Assembly: GCF_025060755.1 (NCBI RefSeq)
Contig: NZ_JANYUY010000001.1
Span: 186,001-250,000, forward strand
Direction: 5' to 3'
Source: Paenibacillus doosanensis
GTDB lineage: Bacteria; Bacillota; Bacilli; Paenibacillales; NBRC-103111
Length of the DNA stretch: 64,000 nt
Each line of letters starts with the position of its first letter. Position 1 is the stretch's first letter. Positions 19,147 to 27,963 of this stretch are shown here, piece by piece. Both the position numbers and the translations under genes were made by a program. The notes below the pieces were generated by a model. That model did not search any database. It saw only the letters and a list, made by a program, of their open reading frames with translations, and was not told the DNA's origin.

Positions 19147-19297
19147 TTGTCAATTCTCCCTTTTCTAAGAAGCCGAAAGCTCGGCAATATCTGTTTTCTC
19201 TATTATAGAACATGTCCGGGCAAAAAAATCAAATGATTGCCATTTATTTTATCGGCACGCTTAAAAATGCGGCAATTTCGTCATGCCGCCCGGCATG

Positions 19298-19325
19298 CGA
19301 AAAGGCAGCCCCGTCGGGGGCTGCC
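19298..19325 (-). terminator. Terminator of the bile-acid-symporter-family gene
   Basis: GGCAGCCCC, short loop, GGGGGCTGCC, then TTTT on the minus strand. Confidence 0.8.
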
Positions 19326-19339
19326 CGCTCATCCAACGT

Positions 19340-20302
19340 TTACGCCGCTTGCGACGGCTGATTTTTCAAACGGTATTTCTTATTCAAATTATACCCGTAC
19401 AACGCGGCAAGCAGCTGCTGGAACAGCATGCCGGCAATAACCGGGAGAACGACCGGCGGAGGAAAGAAGCTGATGGCGAGCACCGCGCCCGCGCTCAAAT
19501 TACGCATTCCGGAATTGAACGTAAGCGCTACGGTCACATCCTGATCCCACTTCATCGCACGGGATATGAGCCAGCCCGCCAAATAGCCGACAGTGGCGCA
19601 GACAAAGGCGACCGCGATAATTTCGATCAGCTTGGCATTCATCTCCCGCAAATGAGGCGCTACAACCGAGCTGTTGATCGCGACGACGATAAACAAGCCG
19701 ATTTTGGTAAACGGCGCCAGCCTCGGCCCCCATACGACCTTCACGCCGCCTTTGGTAAGATGATTCAAAATCATCCCCACAATGGAAGGCACTACAACCA
19801 TCCACAGCAGCCCGTTCATCATCGCCAAGACGTCCAAATGGACCTTGGCTCCGACGATTACCGACAGGCTAAGCGGCACGATAATCGGCGACAACAGCGT
19901 ATCCAGCAAAATAAGCGCCAGCGTCAAGGCGATATTGCCGCCATAGATCGTTACCCAGACAAGGCTGACGACTCCGGTCGGAATGACGAACAGCAGCACA
20001 AACCCCGTCTGCGTCAGATCGTCCCCCGGAAATACGAGCGAGCCGGCAGCCCAGCCAAGAATCGGCATGGCGATATGCAAAATAAGAAATGTCGCGATAA
20101 TTGGAAGCGGATGCATCATTACTTTCCCTAAATCCCGGAAGTTCGAACCTATACTGCCGGCGAACGTCATAATGGCAAAAATCCACGGAACGAGAAAGCT
20201 TAACGTGTGCAGCCACGTCGCGCAGAGCAGCCCGACGGCAACGGCCGCAGGGGTCAGCACCGGCATAATCTTCTCCAACGCCTTATTCAGTTTGATTAAC
20301 AT
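19340..20302 (-). CDS. Bile acid:sodium symporter family (BASS/YocS-like) transporter
   Basis: 320 residues with about nine to ten hydrophobic segments covering nearly the whole length. Family features: PTGVVSLVWVTIYGGN in the middle and TFNSGMRNLSAGAVLA near residue 260-280, where the symporter carries the conserved crossover with sodium ligands. Bacterial members take up organic anions with sodium; the true substrate is rarely a bile acid. It is a single-gene unit with its own terminator. Confidence 0.88.
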   Translation of the reverse strand: MLIKLNKALEKIMPVLTPAAVAVGLLCATWLHTLSFLVPWIFAIMTFAGSIGSNFRDLGKVMMHPLPIIATFLILHIAMPILGWAAGSLVFPGDDLTQTGFVLLFVIPTGVVSLVWVTIYGGNIALTLALILLDTLLSPIIVPLSLSVIVGAKVHLDVLAMMNGLLWMVVVPSIVGMILNHLTKGGVKVVWGPRLAPFTKIGLFIVVAINSSVVAPHLREMNAKLIEIIAVAFVCATVGYLAGWLISRAMKWDQDVTVALTFNSGMRNLSAGAVLAISFFPPPVVLPVIAGMLFQQLLAALYGYNLNKKYRLKNQPSQAA

Positions 20303-20540
20303 TAGCAGCCCTCTTTTGTCTAGACAGAATGTGTCCCATATTAAAGCTTATTCTAGCATAATATTGCCGCTATAGGGCGATTTCCGGAACAAATAATTCG
20401 TTTTCTCTTTGAAAAACAAGAAAGAACCGCCGACTATTTTTCGCTTTTAAAATCCGCCGCGCTCCATAACAATATAATAAAGGCTTGACCCCTTGCAAAA
20501 AAACAAACCGTTCATCCGAACCGTAAAGGAAGTGAATCCG

Positions 20541-21494
20541 ATGCTTATCGTCAGTCTGACTATTTTTACCATGACCTTCGTGATTGTCGCCGCGCTCTGC
20601 CCTGTTCTGATCCGCGGTTTGAGGACGCTTCGGTTGACCCAGCCGATTCGTTCGCAGCTTCCGGCAGATCACCAAGCGAAGCGCGGAACGCCGCTGATGG
20701 CGGGCATTATTCTCATGATAGGCAATGTCGTGCTGCTGGCGACGCATCCGGGGGATCTCATTATTTTCCTCAGCTCCGTCTATTTGCTATTCAGCATCAT
20801 CGGCTGCATTGACGATATGAAAAAAGCCGTTTTGCAGGACCCTGGCGGAATAAGCGGCTCGGCCAAGCTTCTGCTGCAAAGCGCCGCCGCCGCTGCGATG
20901 CTTTATTACTACAGCCAGTTGACTCCGCTCGATACGACCGTGCGTCTTTTATTTTCTTCCGGGCTTGAACTGCCCCCGATCCTATACATAGCCGTTATTA
21001 TGCTGTTCATTATCGGTACGGCCAACGCGGTAAACTTTACGGACGGCTTGGACGGCCTGCTGATCTTCTCGTCGATTCCGACGTATTTCTTTTTCTTTGC
21101 CATCTCCTCTTCATGGGAAGTACAGCTGTTCTGCATCGCCATGATCGCCGGTTTGCTCGGACTGCTCATCTACAATATGTATCCGGCCAAAGCTTTTATG
21201 GGAGATACCGGCTCTCTGGCCATCGGAGGATCGCTGTCTTTTCTGGCCGTTATCGAAAAAGTCGAGATTCTTGTGCCGATCCTGTTTTTTGTTTATTTCG
21301 CCGAGCAGCTGTCGGTCATTTTGCAGGTCTGGTATTACAAAAAAACGCGGCTGCGCCTGTTCAAAATGACGCCCGTTCATTATCATTACAGCTTGAAATA
21401 CGGCTGGAGCGAAACGAAAATCGTCTGGATTTTCGGAGGCGTATCCGCACTCTGCTCGCTGATCAGTTGGCTATTGTGGGCTTATGCGATGTGA
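20541..21494 (+). CDS. MraY-family phospho-sugar transferase outside the dcw cluster
   Basis: 317 residues from the ATG at 20541, chosen because AAGGAAG precedes it by eight bases; an in-frame upstream start lacks a site. About ten membrane helices. MraY motifs are present: KRGTPLMAG, FTDGLDGL (Asp pair), FMGDTGSLAIGG, and the C-terminal MTPVHYHYSLKYGWSE where MraY has an HHH triplet. MraY links UDP-MurNAc-pentapeptide to undecaprenyl phosphate. The central His of the triplet is Tyr here, and the gene is not among mur genes, so it is likely a second, perhaps sporulation- or stress-specific, copy or a relative with another nucleotide sugar. Confidence 0.8.
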   Translation: MLIVSLTIFTMTFVIVAALCPVLIRGLRTLRLTQPIRSQLPADHQAKRGTPLMAGIILMIGNVVLLATHPGDLIIFLSSVYLLFSIIGCIDDMKKAVLQDPGGISGSAKLLLQSAAAAAMLYYYSQLTPLDTTVRLLFSSGLELPPILYIAVIMLFIIGTANAVNFTDGLDGLLIFSSIPTYFFFFAISSSWEVQLFCIAMIAGLLGLLIYNMYPAKAFMGDTGSLAIGGSLSFLAVIEKVEILVPILFFVYFAEQLSVILQVWYYKKTRLRLFKMTPVHYHYSLKYGWSETKIVWIFGGVSALCSLISWLLWAYAM

Positions 21495-21510
21495 TGCCAA
21501 GAGAAAAGCC

Positions 21511-21550
21511 CCCCATACACAAGAGGTATGAGGAGCTTTCGCTTCCAAAA
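21511..21550. terminator. Imperfect bidirectional terminator
   Basis: GAAAAGC..CCCATAC paired with GTATGAGGAGCTTTC between the convergent MraY-family and apt genes. Several mismatches; weak T run. Confidence 0.5.
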
Positions 21551-21559
21551 CAGTCCAAC

Positions 21560-22072
21560 TTAATATTTCACAAGGGAAACAATATCGATAGCGCCCAGCT
21601 TCTCGCGGCCGTTGAGCTCTTCCAGCTCGATCAGGAATGCGGCTCCGATCACATCGCCGCCAAGTTGGTTCACCAAATTGATCGAGGTAGCGATCGTGCC
21701 TCCCGTAGCCAGCAGATCGTCGGCAATCAGCACCTTCTGTCCCGGCTTGATGGCGTCGTCGTGCATAGCCAGCTTGTCTTTGCCGTATTCAAGCGCATAG
21801 TCGGCCTCGATGGTTTTTCCGGGCAGCTTGCCGCTTTTACGAATCGGAACGAATCCGACTCCCAGCTCGACGGCCAGAGGCGCGCCTATGACGAAGCCTC
21901 TTGCTTCCGGTCCTGCGATCAGATCGATCTGCTTGTTTTTCAGCTGACGCGCAAGCTCCCGGATGACTTCCCTATAAACAGGCCCGTTATTAAGCAGCGT
22001 AGTAATATCCTTGAAGCTGATGCCCGGCTGCGGAAAATCCTCGATGACGCGAATATACTCTTTGAAATTCAT
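21560..22072 (-). CDS. apt: Adenine phosphoribosyltransferase
   Basis: 170 residues, the normal length. Converts adenine and PRPP into AMP plus pyrophosphate for purine salvage in the cytoplasm. The PRPP-binding loop is VLIADDLLATGGT; GPEARGFVIGAPLA and the FPQPGISFKDITTLL opening are typical of Apt. Its ATG overlaps the stop of recJ by four bases, the same recJ-apt pair as in other Bacillales. The terminator region with the MraY-family gene lies just downstream. Confidence 0.97.
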   Translation of the reverse strand: MNFKEYIRVIEDFPQPGISFKDITTLLNNGPVYREVIRELARQLKNKQIDLIAGPEARGFVIGAPLAVELGVGFVPIRKSGKLPGKTIEADYALEYGKDKLAMHDDAIKPGQKVLIADDLLATGGTIATSINLVNQLGGDVIGAAFLIELEELNGREKLGAIDIVSLVKY

Positions 22073-24516
22073 ATGATTTCCTCCAATGATGGTTTCATCT
22101 GTTTATGCTTGCCGCTTATCCATTCGTGCAATTCTTGAGCGCTGGAATAAACCAGCGTCTGTTCGACGTCCAAGCTATGCTGGCGCTGCCGGTATAATCT
22201 TGATGCCGTCAGATCTTTCTTGGCCGGATTAGATACCGCCCTGTACCCTTCCGGACGGCGCTGGATGAAGCCGAGCTCTTCGAATACATCCAGAATAAAT
22301 TGAATCAATTGCTGCGATTGCCCCGATCGTCTGGACAATGCTTCCGTGATATACGAGGCCGGAAACGCTTGGTCCCCCAGTTTCAGCACGGCGCCGTAGA
22401 CGGTTTTAAATATGTCGCGGTTCGGAAGCGGCCCCTGATTCGCCGGAGAACCCGAGAATACGGCATACCAGCGCTCGGCGCCCGACGCCGAAACGATGAC
22501 CTGCTCGAGCGCCCCGAGCTGTGCCGGCAAATCGTATAATACCAAATCCTTGACAGCGGATAAAGGCTTGCGCCTGGCGGGCTCGTTAAGCGGAGAGCCT
22601 TGTCCTGTCGCCGGGTCCATCCCCCATACCGGATAAGTGTTCATAAATTTCATTCTGACCTGTTTATCTTCCGGATGAAACGTGATGACAGCCGGCTGTC
22701 CGCTGCCTTCCTCCGCTTCTGCCAGAGGACTTACGCGGCTGTTCAGCTCCCTAAGCTTGAATTCAAGCTTGCTTGAAGCTCCCCGCCAGTCGAACAATTG
22801 CACGTGCGGAACGCGAATGTCCTGAATCATAATTTGCGGCTTACGCACGCCGTTCCATTCGTTGATGGACAGTTCTCCCAAGATGTCCATCGATGCGGAC
22901 GGAGAAATCCAGGGGAGCGCCGCGCTTTTGTTAAAACCGACGGCATCGAGCGTTGCCGCGGCTTCGCCGCCGCCTTTGATCAGCGTCATCTTAACATGCT
23001 GCTGCTCCTTGCCGATCGTCCGCAGCTCTTGACAGCGGATGTTCGTAAATACGAACTTCGGCTGCGGGTTCCCCATGCCGAACGGTCCCAGCTGCTCCAG
23101 CTGGCGGATCGTCTCTACGCCGACCTCGTCCAGAGCGCATTCCATATCCGCGTGCAGCAGCGGAATGAAATCGCCCGGCTTCAGCCATTCTTCGGCCAAT
23201 ACGTTGAGGCGTCGCTCCAGCTCCGGAAGATGGTCTTTGGATAAGGTCATCCCCGCAGCCGCTTGATGCCCGCCGAAATGCTCCATCAAATCGTGACAAT
23301 GGCTGAGCGCCTGGTACAAGTCGAAGCCGGCAATCGAACGGGCGGAGCCTTTGGCAAGCCCGGTTTCCTTATCGATGCCCAAGATGAGGGTCGGGCGGTA
23401 AAAACGGTCCATCAGCTTCGAGGCCACGATGCCGATGACGCCTACGTTCCAATCCTCGTGAGCGAGCACGATAACTTTGTTCAAACCGCCGGACGCTTTG
23501 CGCTCCTCCATCATGCTCATGGCCTGCCTGGTCATGTCGTCTACAATGCGCTGGCGTTCCTTATTGAGCGAGTCCAGATCGTAAGCGAGATGCTCGGCTT
23601 CCTGCTCGCTGTCCGTAATAAGCAGCCGGACGGCGTCGTCCGCATTGTTCAATCGTCCGCTTGCGTTAATACGAGGCGCGAGCGAGAAACCGATATGCGT
23701 AGCGTTCACATCTTTCATTTGCACGCCGGACACGTCCAGCAGCGCGCGGATTCCCCAGTTGGCCGAGGATTGCATCCGCTTGATCCCCTGCTTGACGATA
23801 GCTCTATTCTCGCCGAGCAGCGGCATCAAGTCCGCTACCGTTCCGATAGCGGCGAATTCGAGCAGCTCCTCGGGCCAGCGCCCGAGCAGCGCCTGAGCCA
23901 GCTTCAAGGCGACGCCGACACCGGCCAGCTGCTTGAACGGATAAGGGCATCCCGGCTTTTTCGGATTAATGACCGAGTAAGCTTCGGGAAGCACTTCCGG
24001 CGGCTCATGATGGTCGGTGACGATAACATCAATGCCCAGCTCTGACGCATAGGCGATCTCTTCCACCGCGCTGATTCCCGTATCGACCGTAATAATGAGC
24101 GAGATGCCTTCCTGCTTCGCCAGATCGACGGCCGGCTTGTTCATGCCGTATCCTTCATGCACGCGATGAGGTATGTAATAATCGAATGAAGCGTCCAGCG
24201 TTCTAAGTAAATGTACCATCAGCGTCGTGCTGCTGACCCCGTCTGCATCGTAATCGCCGTAGATGCGGATTTTTTCCCCGCGCTCCAATGCCTGGCGTAT
24301 GCGTACTACCGCTTGTTCCATACCATCTAAAAGGAACGGATCGTGGATATGATCCGTTCCTCCAAATAAAAATGCGGCAGCATGCTCTTGATCCGTCATC
24401 CCACGGCTTATAAGCAGATGGGCCAGCAATGGAGAAATCTCCAGTTGCCCGGCCAATTCCTCTGCTTGCTTTGAATCCGTCTCGCTTATTTTCCATCTTG
24501 CTCGTGATTGCAGCAT
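22069..24516 (-). CDS. recJ: Single-stranded-DNA-specific exonuclease RecJ
   Basis: 815 residues. DHH-family 5'-3' exonuclease used in recombination and mismatch repair. Metal-binding motifs: YGDYDADGVSS (D88, D90, D92), TVDTGIS (about 144-150) and VTDHHEPPE (D168, H169, H170); the DHHA1 motif is GGHQAAAGM at about 416. After the OB-fold (about 480-580) it has the long C-terminal extension of Bacillales RecJ. AGGAGGG seven bases before the ATG is the end of a repeat array (24525-24655). Coupled to apt. Confidence 0.96.
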   Translation of the reverse strand: MLQSRARWKISETDSKQAEELAGQLEISPLLAHLLISRGMTDQEHAAAFLFGGTDHIHDPFLLDGMEQAVVRIRQALERGEKIRIYGDYDADGVSSTTLMVHLLRTLDASFDYYIPHRVHEGYGMNKPAVDLAKQEGISLIITVDTGISAVEEIAYASELGIDVIVTDHHEPPEVLPEAYSVINPKKPGCPYPFKQLAGVGVALKLAQALLGRWPEELLEFAAIGTVADLMPLLGENRAIVKQGIKRMQSSANWGIRALLDVSGVQMKDVNATHIGFSLAPRINASGRLNNADDAVRLLITDSEQEAEHLAYDLDSLNKERQRIVDDMTRQAMSMMEERKASGGLNKVIVLAHEDWNVGVIGIVASKLMDRFYRPTLILGIDKETGLAKGSARSIAGFDLYQALSHCHDLMEHFGGHQAAAGMTLSKDHLPELERRLNVLAEEWLKPGDFIPLLHADMECALDEVGVETIRQLEQLGPFGMGNPQPKFVFTNIRCQELRTIGKEQQHVKMTLIKGGGEAAATLDAVGFNKSAALPWISPSASMDILGELSINEWNGVRKPQIMIQDIRVPHVQLFDWRGASSKLEFKLRELNSRVSPLAEAEEGSGQPAVITFHPEDKQVRMKFMNTYPVWGMDPATGQGSPLNEPARRKPLSAVKDLVLYDLPAQLGALEQVIVSASGAERWYAVFSGSPANQGPLPNRDIFKTVYGAVLKLGDQAFPASYITEALSRRSGQSQQLIQFILDVFEELGFIQRRPEGYRAVSNPAKKDLTASRLYRQRQHSLDVEQTLVYSSAQELHEWISGKHKQMKPSLEEII

Positions 24517-24524
24517 GCTGTCCC

Positions 24525-24655
24525 TCCTAAGGGCTTTCCTGCAAAGAAAGCCATCTTCGTAAGCATAATCCGGGCTTTCCTCGCAGGAAAGCCGTCTTCG
24601 TAAGCATTAACTTTGAGTTTTGCCGGAAGCAAAACTTGCTTCGAAAGCTTTTATC
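24525..24655 (-). repeat. Hairpin repeat array upstream of recJ, related to the array at 9631-9740
   Basis: Read on the minus strand: first GCTTTCGAAGCAAGTTTT-GCTTC, GCAAAACTC, matching the 43-bp unit upstream of the oxidoreductase gene with few changes; then two copies (41-base period) of a unit made of TATGCTTACGAAGA plus a hairpin GGCTTTCC...GGAAAGCC. The last hairpin ends in CCCTTAGGAGGG, so the same 10-mer CTTAGGAGGG forms the recJ ribosome binding site as at 9731-9740. Function unknown; effect on recJ translation or mRNA stability is possible. Confidence 0.75.
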
Positions 24656-24669
24656 TAATATAGCACACT

Positions 24670-25623
24670 TTAGTGCAGCAGCGTCGGATATTCATCTTGA
24701 CTTGAATCCGCATTATTCTTATAGGGATATCCGCCATCGTACGGATTTACATGAATCAATACGTCGGCAATATGCGAGAAACGCGACATCAGCATATGCT
24801 TGGCCCGCTTGGCGAGATCATGCCCTTCCATTACCGAAATTCTTGGGTTTACGCTTATTTTAACGTCAACAATGACATAATGTCCATGTTCTCTTGCCCG
24901 AAGCTCGTCAACTGCGATAATTCCCTTTACAGCCTGTACCGTACGAATCAGCTCGGCAACGTCCTCCTGCTGCAGCGCGTGCTCCGCGGATTTTTGAACC
25001 GTTTGTCTGATGCGGTCCAGTCCTGTTCGAATAATCAGTACGGCGATACAGAGTGCGGCTATCGGGTCCAAATAATACAAATGTGTATTTCCCAGGTAAT
25101 GACCGAGAATCGCTCCCCCTGCGCCGACAAGCGCGACAAGAGAAGAATAAATATCCGAACGGTGTTTCCAGGCGTTTGCCATTAAGGATTGGCTTGAAAT
25201 CCGTTTTCCGAGACGATACTTATATTGGAACATCGCTTCTTTCACGACGATCGCTACGGCAATAGCAATGAAAGCGATGGGCTTAGGCGCCGAGAGGTAG
25301 TCCGCCAGCATGACTCGAACCGAGGACAGCGCCGTCTCCAAACCGATTAAAAGAAGGATGACTGAAATAATAATAGCAGTAAAAGACTCCGCCTTACCTT
25401 GCCCGTACGGATAATCTTTGTCCGGAGAACTCTTGACAGTCCGAAAACCCGGCATGGCGACGATAGAACAGGCCGCTTCCGTTGCGGAGCGAAGTGCATC
25501 GGCCACCAGCGCCTTGCTCCCTGACATGACACCGAAAACTCCCTTCATGACCGCGAGCACGATATTGCCGACAATACCGATCCAAGCGCCAAAACGCGCC
25601 TGTTGAAACCGTTCATCAGACAT
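24670..25623 (-). CDS. Cation diffusion facilitator family metal exporter (MneS/YeaB-like)
   Basis: 317 residues from the ATG at 25623, seven bases after GAGGAG; an ATG 15 bases upstream is less likely. Six membrane segments up to about 205, then the cytoplasmic CDF domain (about 210-300). The family sequence DYPYGQGKAES is present. The metal-site positions differ from the usual zinc exporters: helix 2 has ADALRSATEA where others have D...D/H, and helix 5 has ANAWKHRSD where others have ANAxHHRSD. Bacillus manganese exporters also vary here, so manganese is a guess. It follows secF in the same direction after a hairpin. Confidence 0.85.
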   Translation of the reverse strand: MSDERFQQARFGAWIGIVGNIVLAVMKGVFGVMSGSKALVADALRSATEAACSIVAMPGFRTVKSSPDKDYPYGQGKAESFTAIIISVILLLIGLETALSSVRVMLADYLSAPKPIAFIAIAVAIVVKEAMFQYKYRLGKRISSQSLMANAWKHRSDIYSSLVALVGAGGAILGHYLGNTHLYYLDPIAALCIAVLIIRTGLDRIRQTVQKSAEHALQQEDVAELIRTVQAVKGIIAVDELRAREHGHYVIVDVKISVNPRISVMEGHDLAKRAKHMLMSRFSHIADVLIHVNPYDGGYPYKNNADSSQDEYPTLLH

Positions 25624-25650
25624 GGAGCCACTCCTCAAGTGAATTGTAAA

Positions 25651-25678
25651 GGCCGCGGAAACGTAATTTCGCGCGGCC
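25651..25678 (-). terminator. Probable terminator of secDF
   Basis: GGCCGCG and CGCGGCC arms around a 14-base loop; weak TTTACAATT tail on the minus strand. Confidence 0.5.
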
Positions 25679-25683
25679 GGCTA

Positions 25684-26595
25684 TTATTCTTTTACTGCAG
25701 CTGCCCTAGTTTTAGAACCTAAGGATTTGTTTTTAAGCAAATACCACAGCGGTGTGGCAATACATACGGAGGAGTATGCGCCTGATGTCAAGCCGACGAT
25801 TTTGGCCAATGCGAACAGCTTGATGGACTCGCTTCCGAAGATGAACAAACATACCGCGGCTATCAAAACCGTAATAACCGTGTTAATATTACGGGCCATC
25901 GTTTGCCATATGCTTGCGTTCAGCATATTGGACAAATCTTCGCTGGACTTGATTCTGGAGAAGCGCAAATTTTCCCGGACACGGTCGAAAATAACGATCT
26001 TATCGTTGATCGAATACCCGATCGTCGTGAGTACGGCAGCCAAAAACGGCAGGTTAACCTCAAGCCGGAAAATTGCAAATACGGCGATAACGATAAACGC
26101 GTCATGCAAAATCGCAATGATAGCCGCAACGGCGAACCGCCACTCGAAACGGATGCTGACATAAATACATATCGCCACGCTGGCGATCGCTACCGCAAGC
26201 ATCGCTTTATAGCCAAGCTCCTTAGCAATATCCGGCGATACCGTATTGACTTCCTGCGATACTTTATCGCCAAAAGTCGTCGTCATGGCCGTACTGACCT
26301 TCTTAAGCTCATCTTCGGACAAGATCGTATCGAACCGCGCCGATATATGATCATTGTTGCCGCTGATGGTCGTAATCGCCGGCTTCACGCCGGCGCCTTC
26401 AAATGTTTGATCTACCTTTTCCTTCGTTACGGCTTGTCCTACATTAATATCCAGCGATGTACCCGCTTTGAAGTCGACGCCGTAATTCAGATTCATAGCA
26501 ACAAGCACGATCAATCCGATTATCAGGATGGCAATGGAAGCGATGAAAAACTTATTACGGTTTTTCATGAAGTCAAAGTGATTTTTATAGTCCAC
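25684..26595 (-). CDS. secF: Protein translocase subunit SecF
   Basis: 303 residues with six membrane helices: helix 1 at about 17-36, the large extracytoplasmic P1-like domain, then five helices. The signature motifs GVDFKAGTSLDI near residue 40 and TIGYSINDKIVIFDRVREN (about 195-212) are present. SecF works with SecD to finish protein export using the ion gradient. In Bacillus subtilis SecD and SecF are fused; here they are separate genes overlapping by 11 bases. Confidence 0.96.
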   Translation of the reverse strand: MDYKNHFDFMKNRNKFFIASIAILIIGLIVLVAMNLNYGVDFKAGTSLDINVGQAVTKEKVDQTFEGAGVKPAITTISGNNDHISARFDTILSEDELKKVSTAMTTTFGDKVSQEVNTVSPDIAKELGYKAMLAVAIASVAICIYVSIRFEWRFAVAAIIAILHDAFIVIAVFAIFRLEVNLPFLAAVLTTIGYSINDKIVIFDRVRENLRFSRIKSSEDLSNMLNASIWQTMARNINTVITVLIAAVCLFIFGSESIKLFALAKIVGLTSGAYSSVCIATPLWYLLKNKSLGSKTRAAAVKE

Positions 26596-27811
26596 GAATT
26601 TCCGACTCCTTTACACCGTAATAAGCAGGTTTCTTGAAGAGATTGCTCTTGATAACCAGATGAATGTACCACCGCGATAAGAAAACGTTTGTGAGAATAC
26701 TCAAAATAATACTCATAATCGTCGTCAAGGCGAAGCCCCGTATCGCTCCGTTGCCGACATAATACAGCACGACGGCGGAAATCAGGTTCGTAATATTGGC
26801 GTCCATAATCGTGCGGAACGAATGCTTGGAGCCTGATTTCAAGGAAGACAGCAGGCTCTTGCCGCTGCGAATTTCTTCTTTAATACGTTCGTAGGTGATG
26901 ATGTTGGCGTCGACCGCCATCCCCATCCCGAGGATAAACGCCGCGATGCCCGGCAATGTCAGCGTCGCTCTCATGAGCCAGAACGCCACAAGCAGCAGGA
27001 ACATGTAGGTGATCAAAGTAATCGCCGCAATTAGCCCCGGCAGACGGTAGAACACCAACATGAAGATAAGGATCAACGCTGCGCCGATCAAACCGGCTTC
27101 AACGGTTTGCTGCAAGGACAGCTGGCCGAGCGAGGCGCCTACCACCTGCGTATATTTTTCGGTTAATTTGAGCGGCAGGGCGCCCAGGTTAATCGTGTTC
27201 GCCAGACTGTTCGCTTCATCGAACGTATAGTTGCCTGAGATCGTAGCATTTCCATCCTGAATGACGCTGTTGACGACAGGAGCGGAAAGCTCGTTTTCAT
27301 CCAGATAAATAGCCAGAGGCTTCCCGAGAAGCTTCTCCGTTACTTGCTTGAATTTGTCCGGATCTTTCACTTTGATGCTGATTATAGGGCGGTTGGATTG
27401 GTCGAACTCAACTTTGGCCGCGCCTTCCACGAAATCGCTGCCCAGCATCTCTTTAGTGCCGTCCGGTCCCCGGAATGTCAGCTCTGCGGGCTTCTTGATC
27501 TTTTTCCGAACCTCTTCTTCGTTTTTGACGTCGGCCAGACGCACGCGAATGCGGTCATTGCCCTCCGTCGTTATTTCCGGTTCGGCGATACCGAGGCTGT
27601 CCGCCCGTTTCATCAAGCTGTTGGCCGTTTGTTTAAGCGACTCTTTCGTCACCGACTTTCCTGCTTCGACCGGCTCGGCCACATACAGGATTTCGAACCC
27701 ACCTTTTAAGTCTAGACCGAGTTTAATGTTCTTCACTAATCCCGGAGTGAAGTAGGCGACAAGGCCGAAAGTAATGACCACGACCGCCAAAAAAGCAACT
27801 ATCCGTTTCAT
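26585..27811 (-). CDS. secD: Protein translocase subunit SecD
   Basis: 408 residues. N-terminal helix (4-22), GLDLKGGFEILY motif, the P1 extracytoplasmic domain, and five helices from about 230 with AAFILGMGMAVDANIITYERIKEEIR, the RND signature that couples export to ions. It drives release of exported proteins together with SecF. The secD/secF overlap shows co-translation. The gene sits 137 bases downstream of comN, in the yajC-secDF-comN-spoVB neighbourhood known from Bacillus. Confidence 0.96.
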   Translation of the reverse strand: MKRIVAFLAVVVITFGLVAYFTPGLVKNIKLGLDLKGGFEILYVAEPVEAGKSVTKESLKQTANSLMKRADSLGIAEPEITTEGNDRIRVRLADVKNEEEVRKKIKKPAELTFRGPDGTKEMLGSDFVEGAAKVEFDQSNRPIISIKVKDPDKFKQVTEKLLGKPLAIYLDENELSAPVVNSVIQDGNATISGNYTFDEANSLANTINLGALPLKLTEKYTQVVGASLGQLSLQQTVEAGLIGAALILIFMLVFYRLPGLIAAITLITYMFLLLVAFWLMRATLTLPGIAAFILGMGMAVDANIITYERIKEEIRSGKSLLSSLKSGSKHSFRTIMDANITNLISAVVLYYVGNGAIRGFALTTIMSIILSILTNVFLSRWYIHLVIKSNLFKKPAYYGVKESEIRGL

Positions 27812-27938
27812 GTGGTTAACGATCTCCTTCCATACTCAATATTCCTATTATACCCACCTGCGAAAAACGAGTCAATTTGGCGATGAATGACGCAAAAAAT
27901 TCCCGTTTTCCCGAAGAAGACCGGAATGCACAACAAAT

Positions 27939-27963
27939 AACCCTTTCTTCATTGGAAAGGGTT
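27939..27963 (-). terminator. Terminator overlapping the comN stop codon
   Basis: AACCCTTTC, eight-base loop, GAAAGGGTT then ATTTGTTG on the minus strand. The first arm is inside the last codons of comN. Confidence 0.65.
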
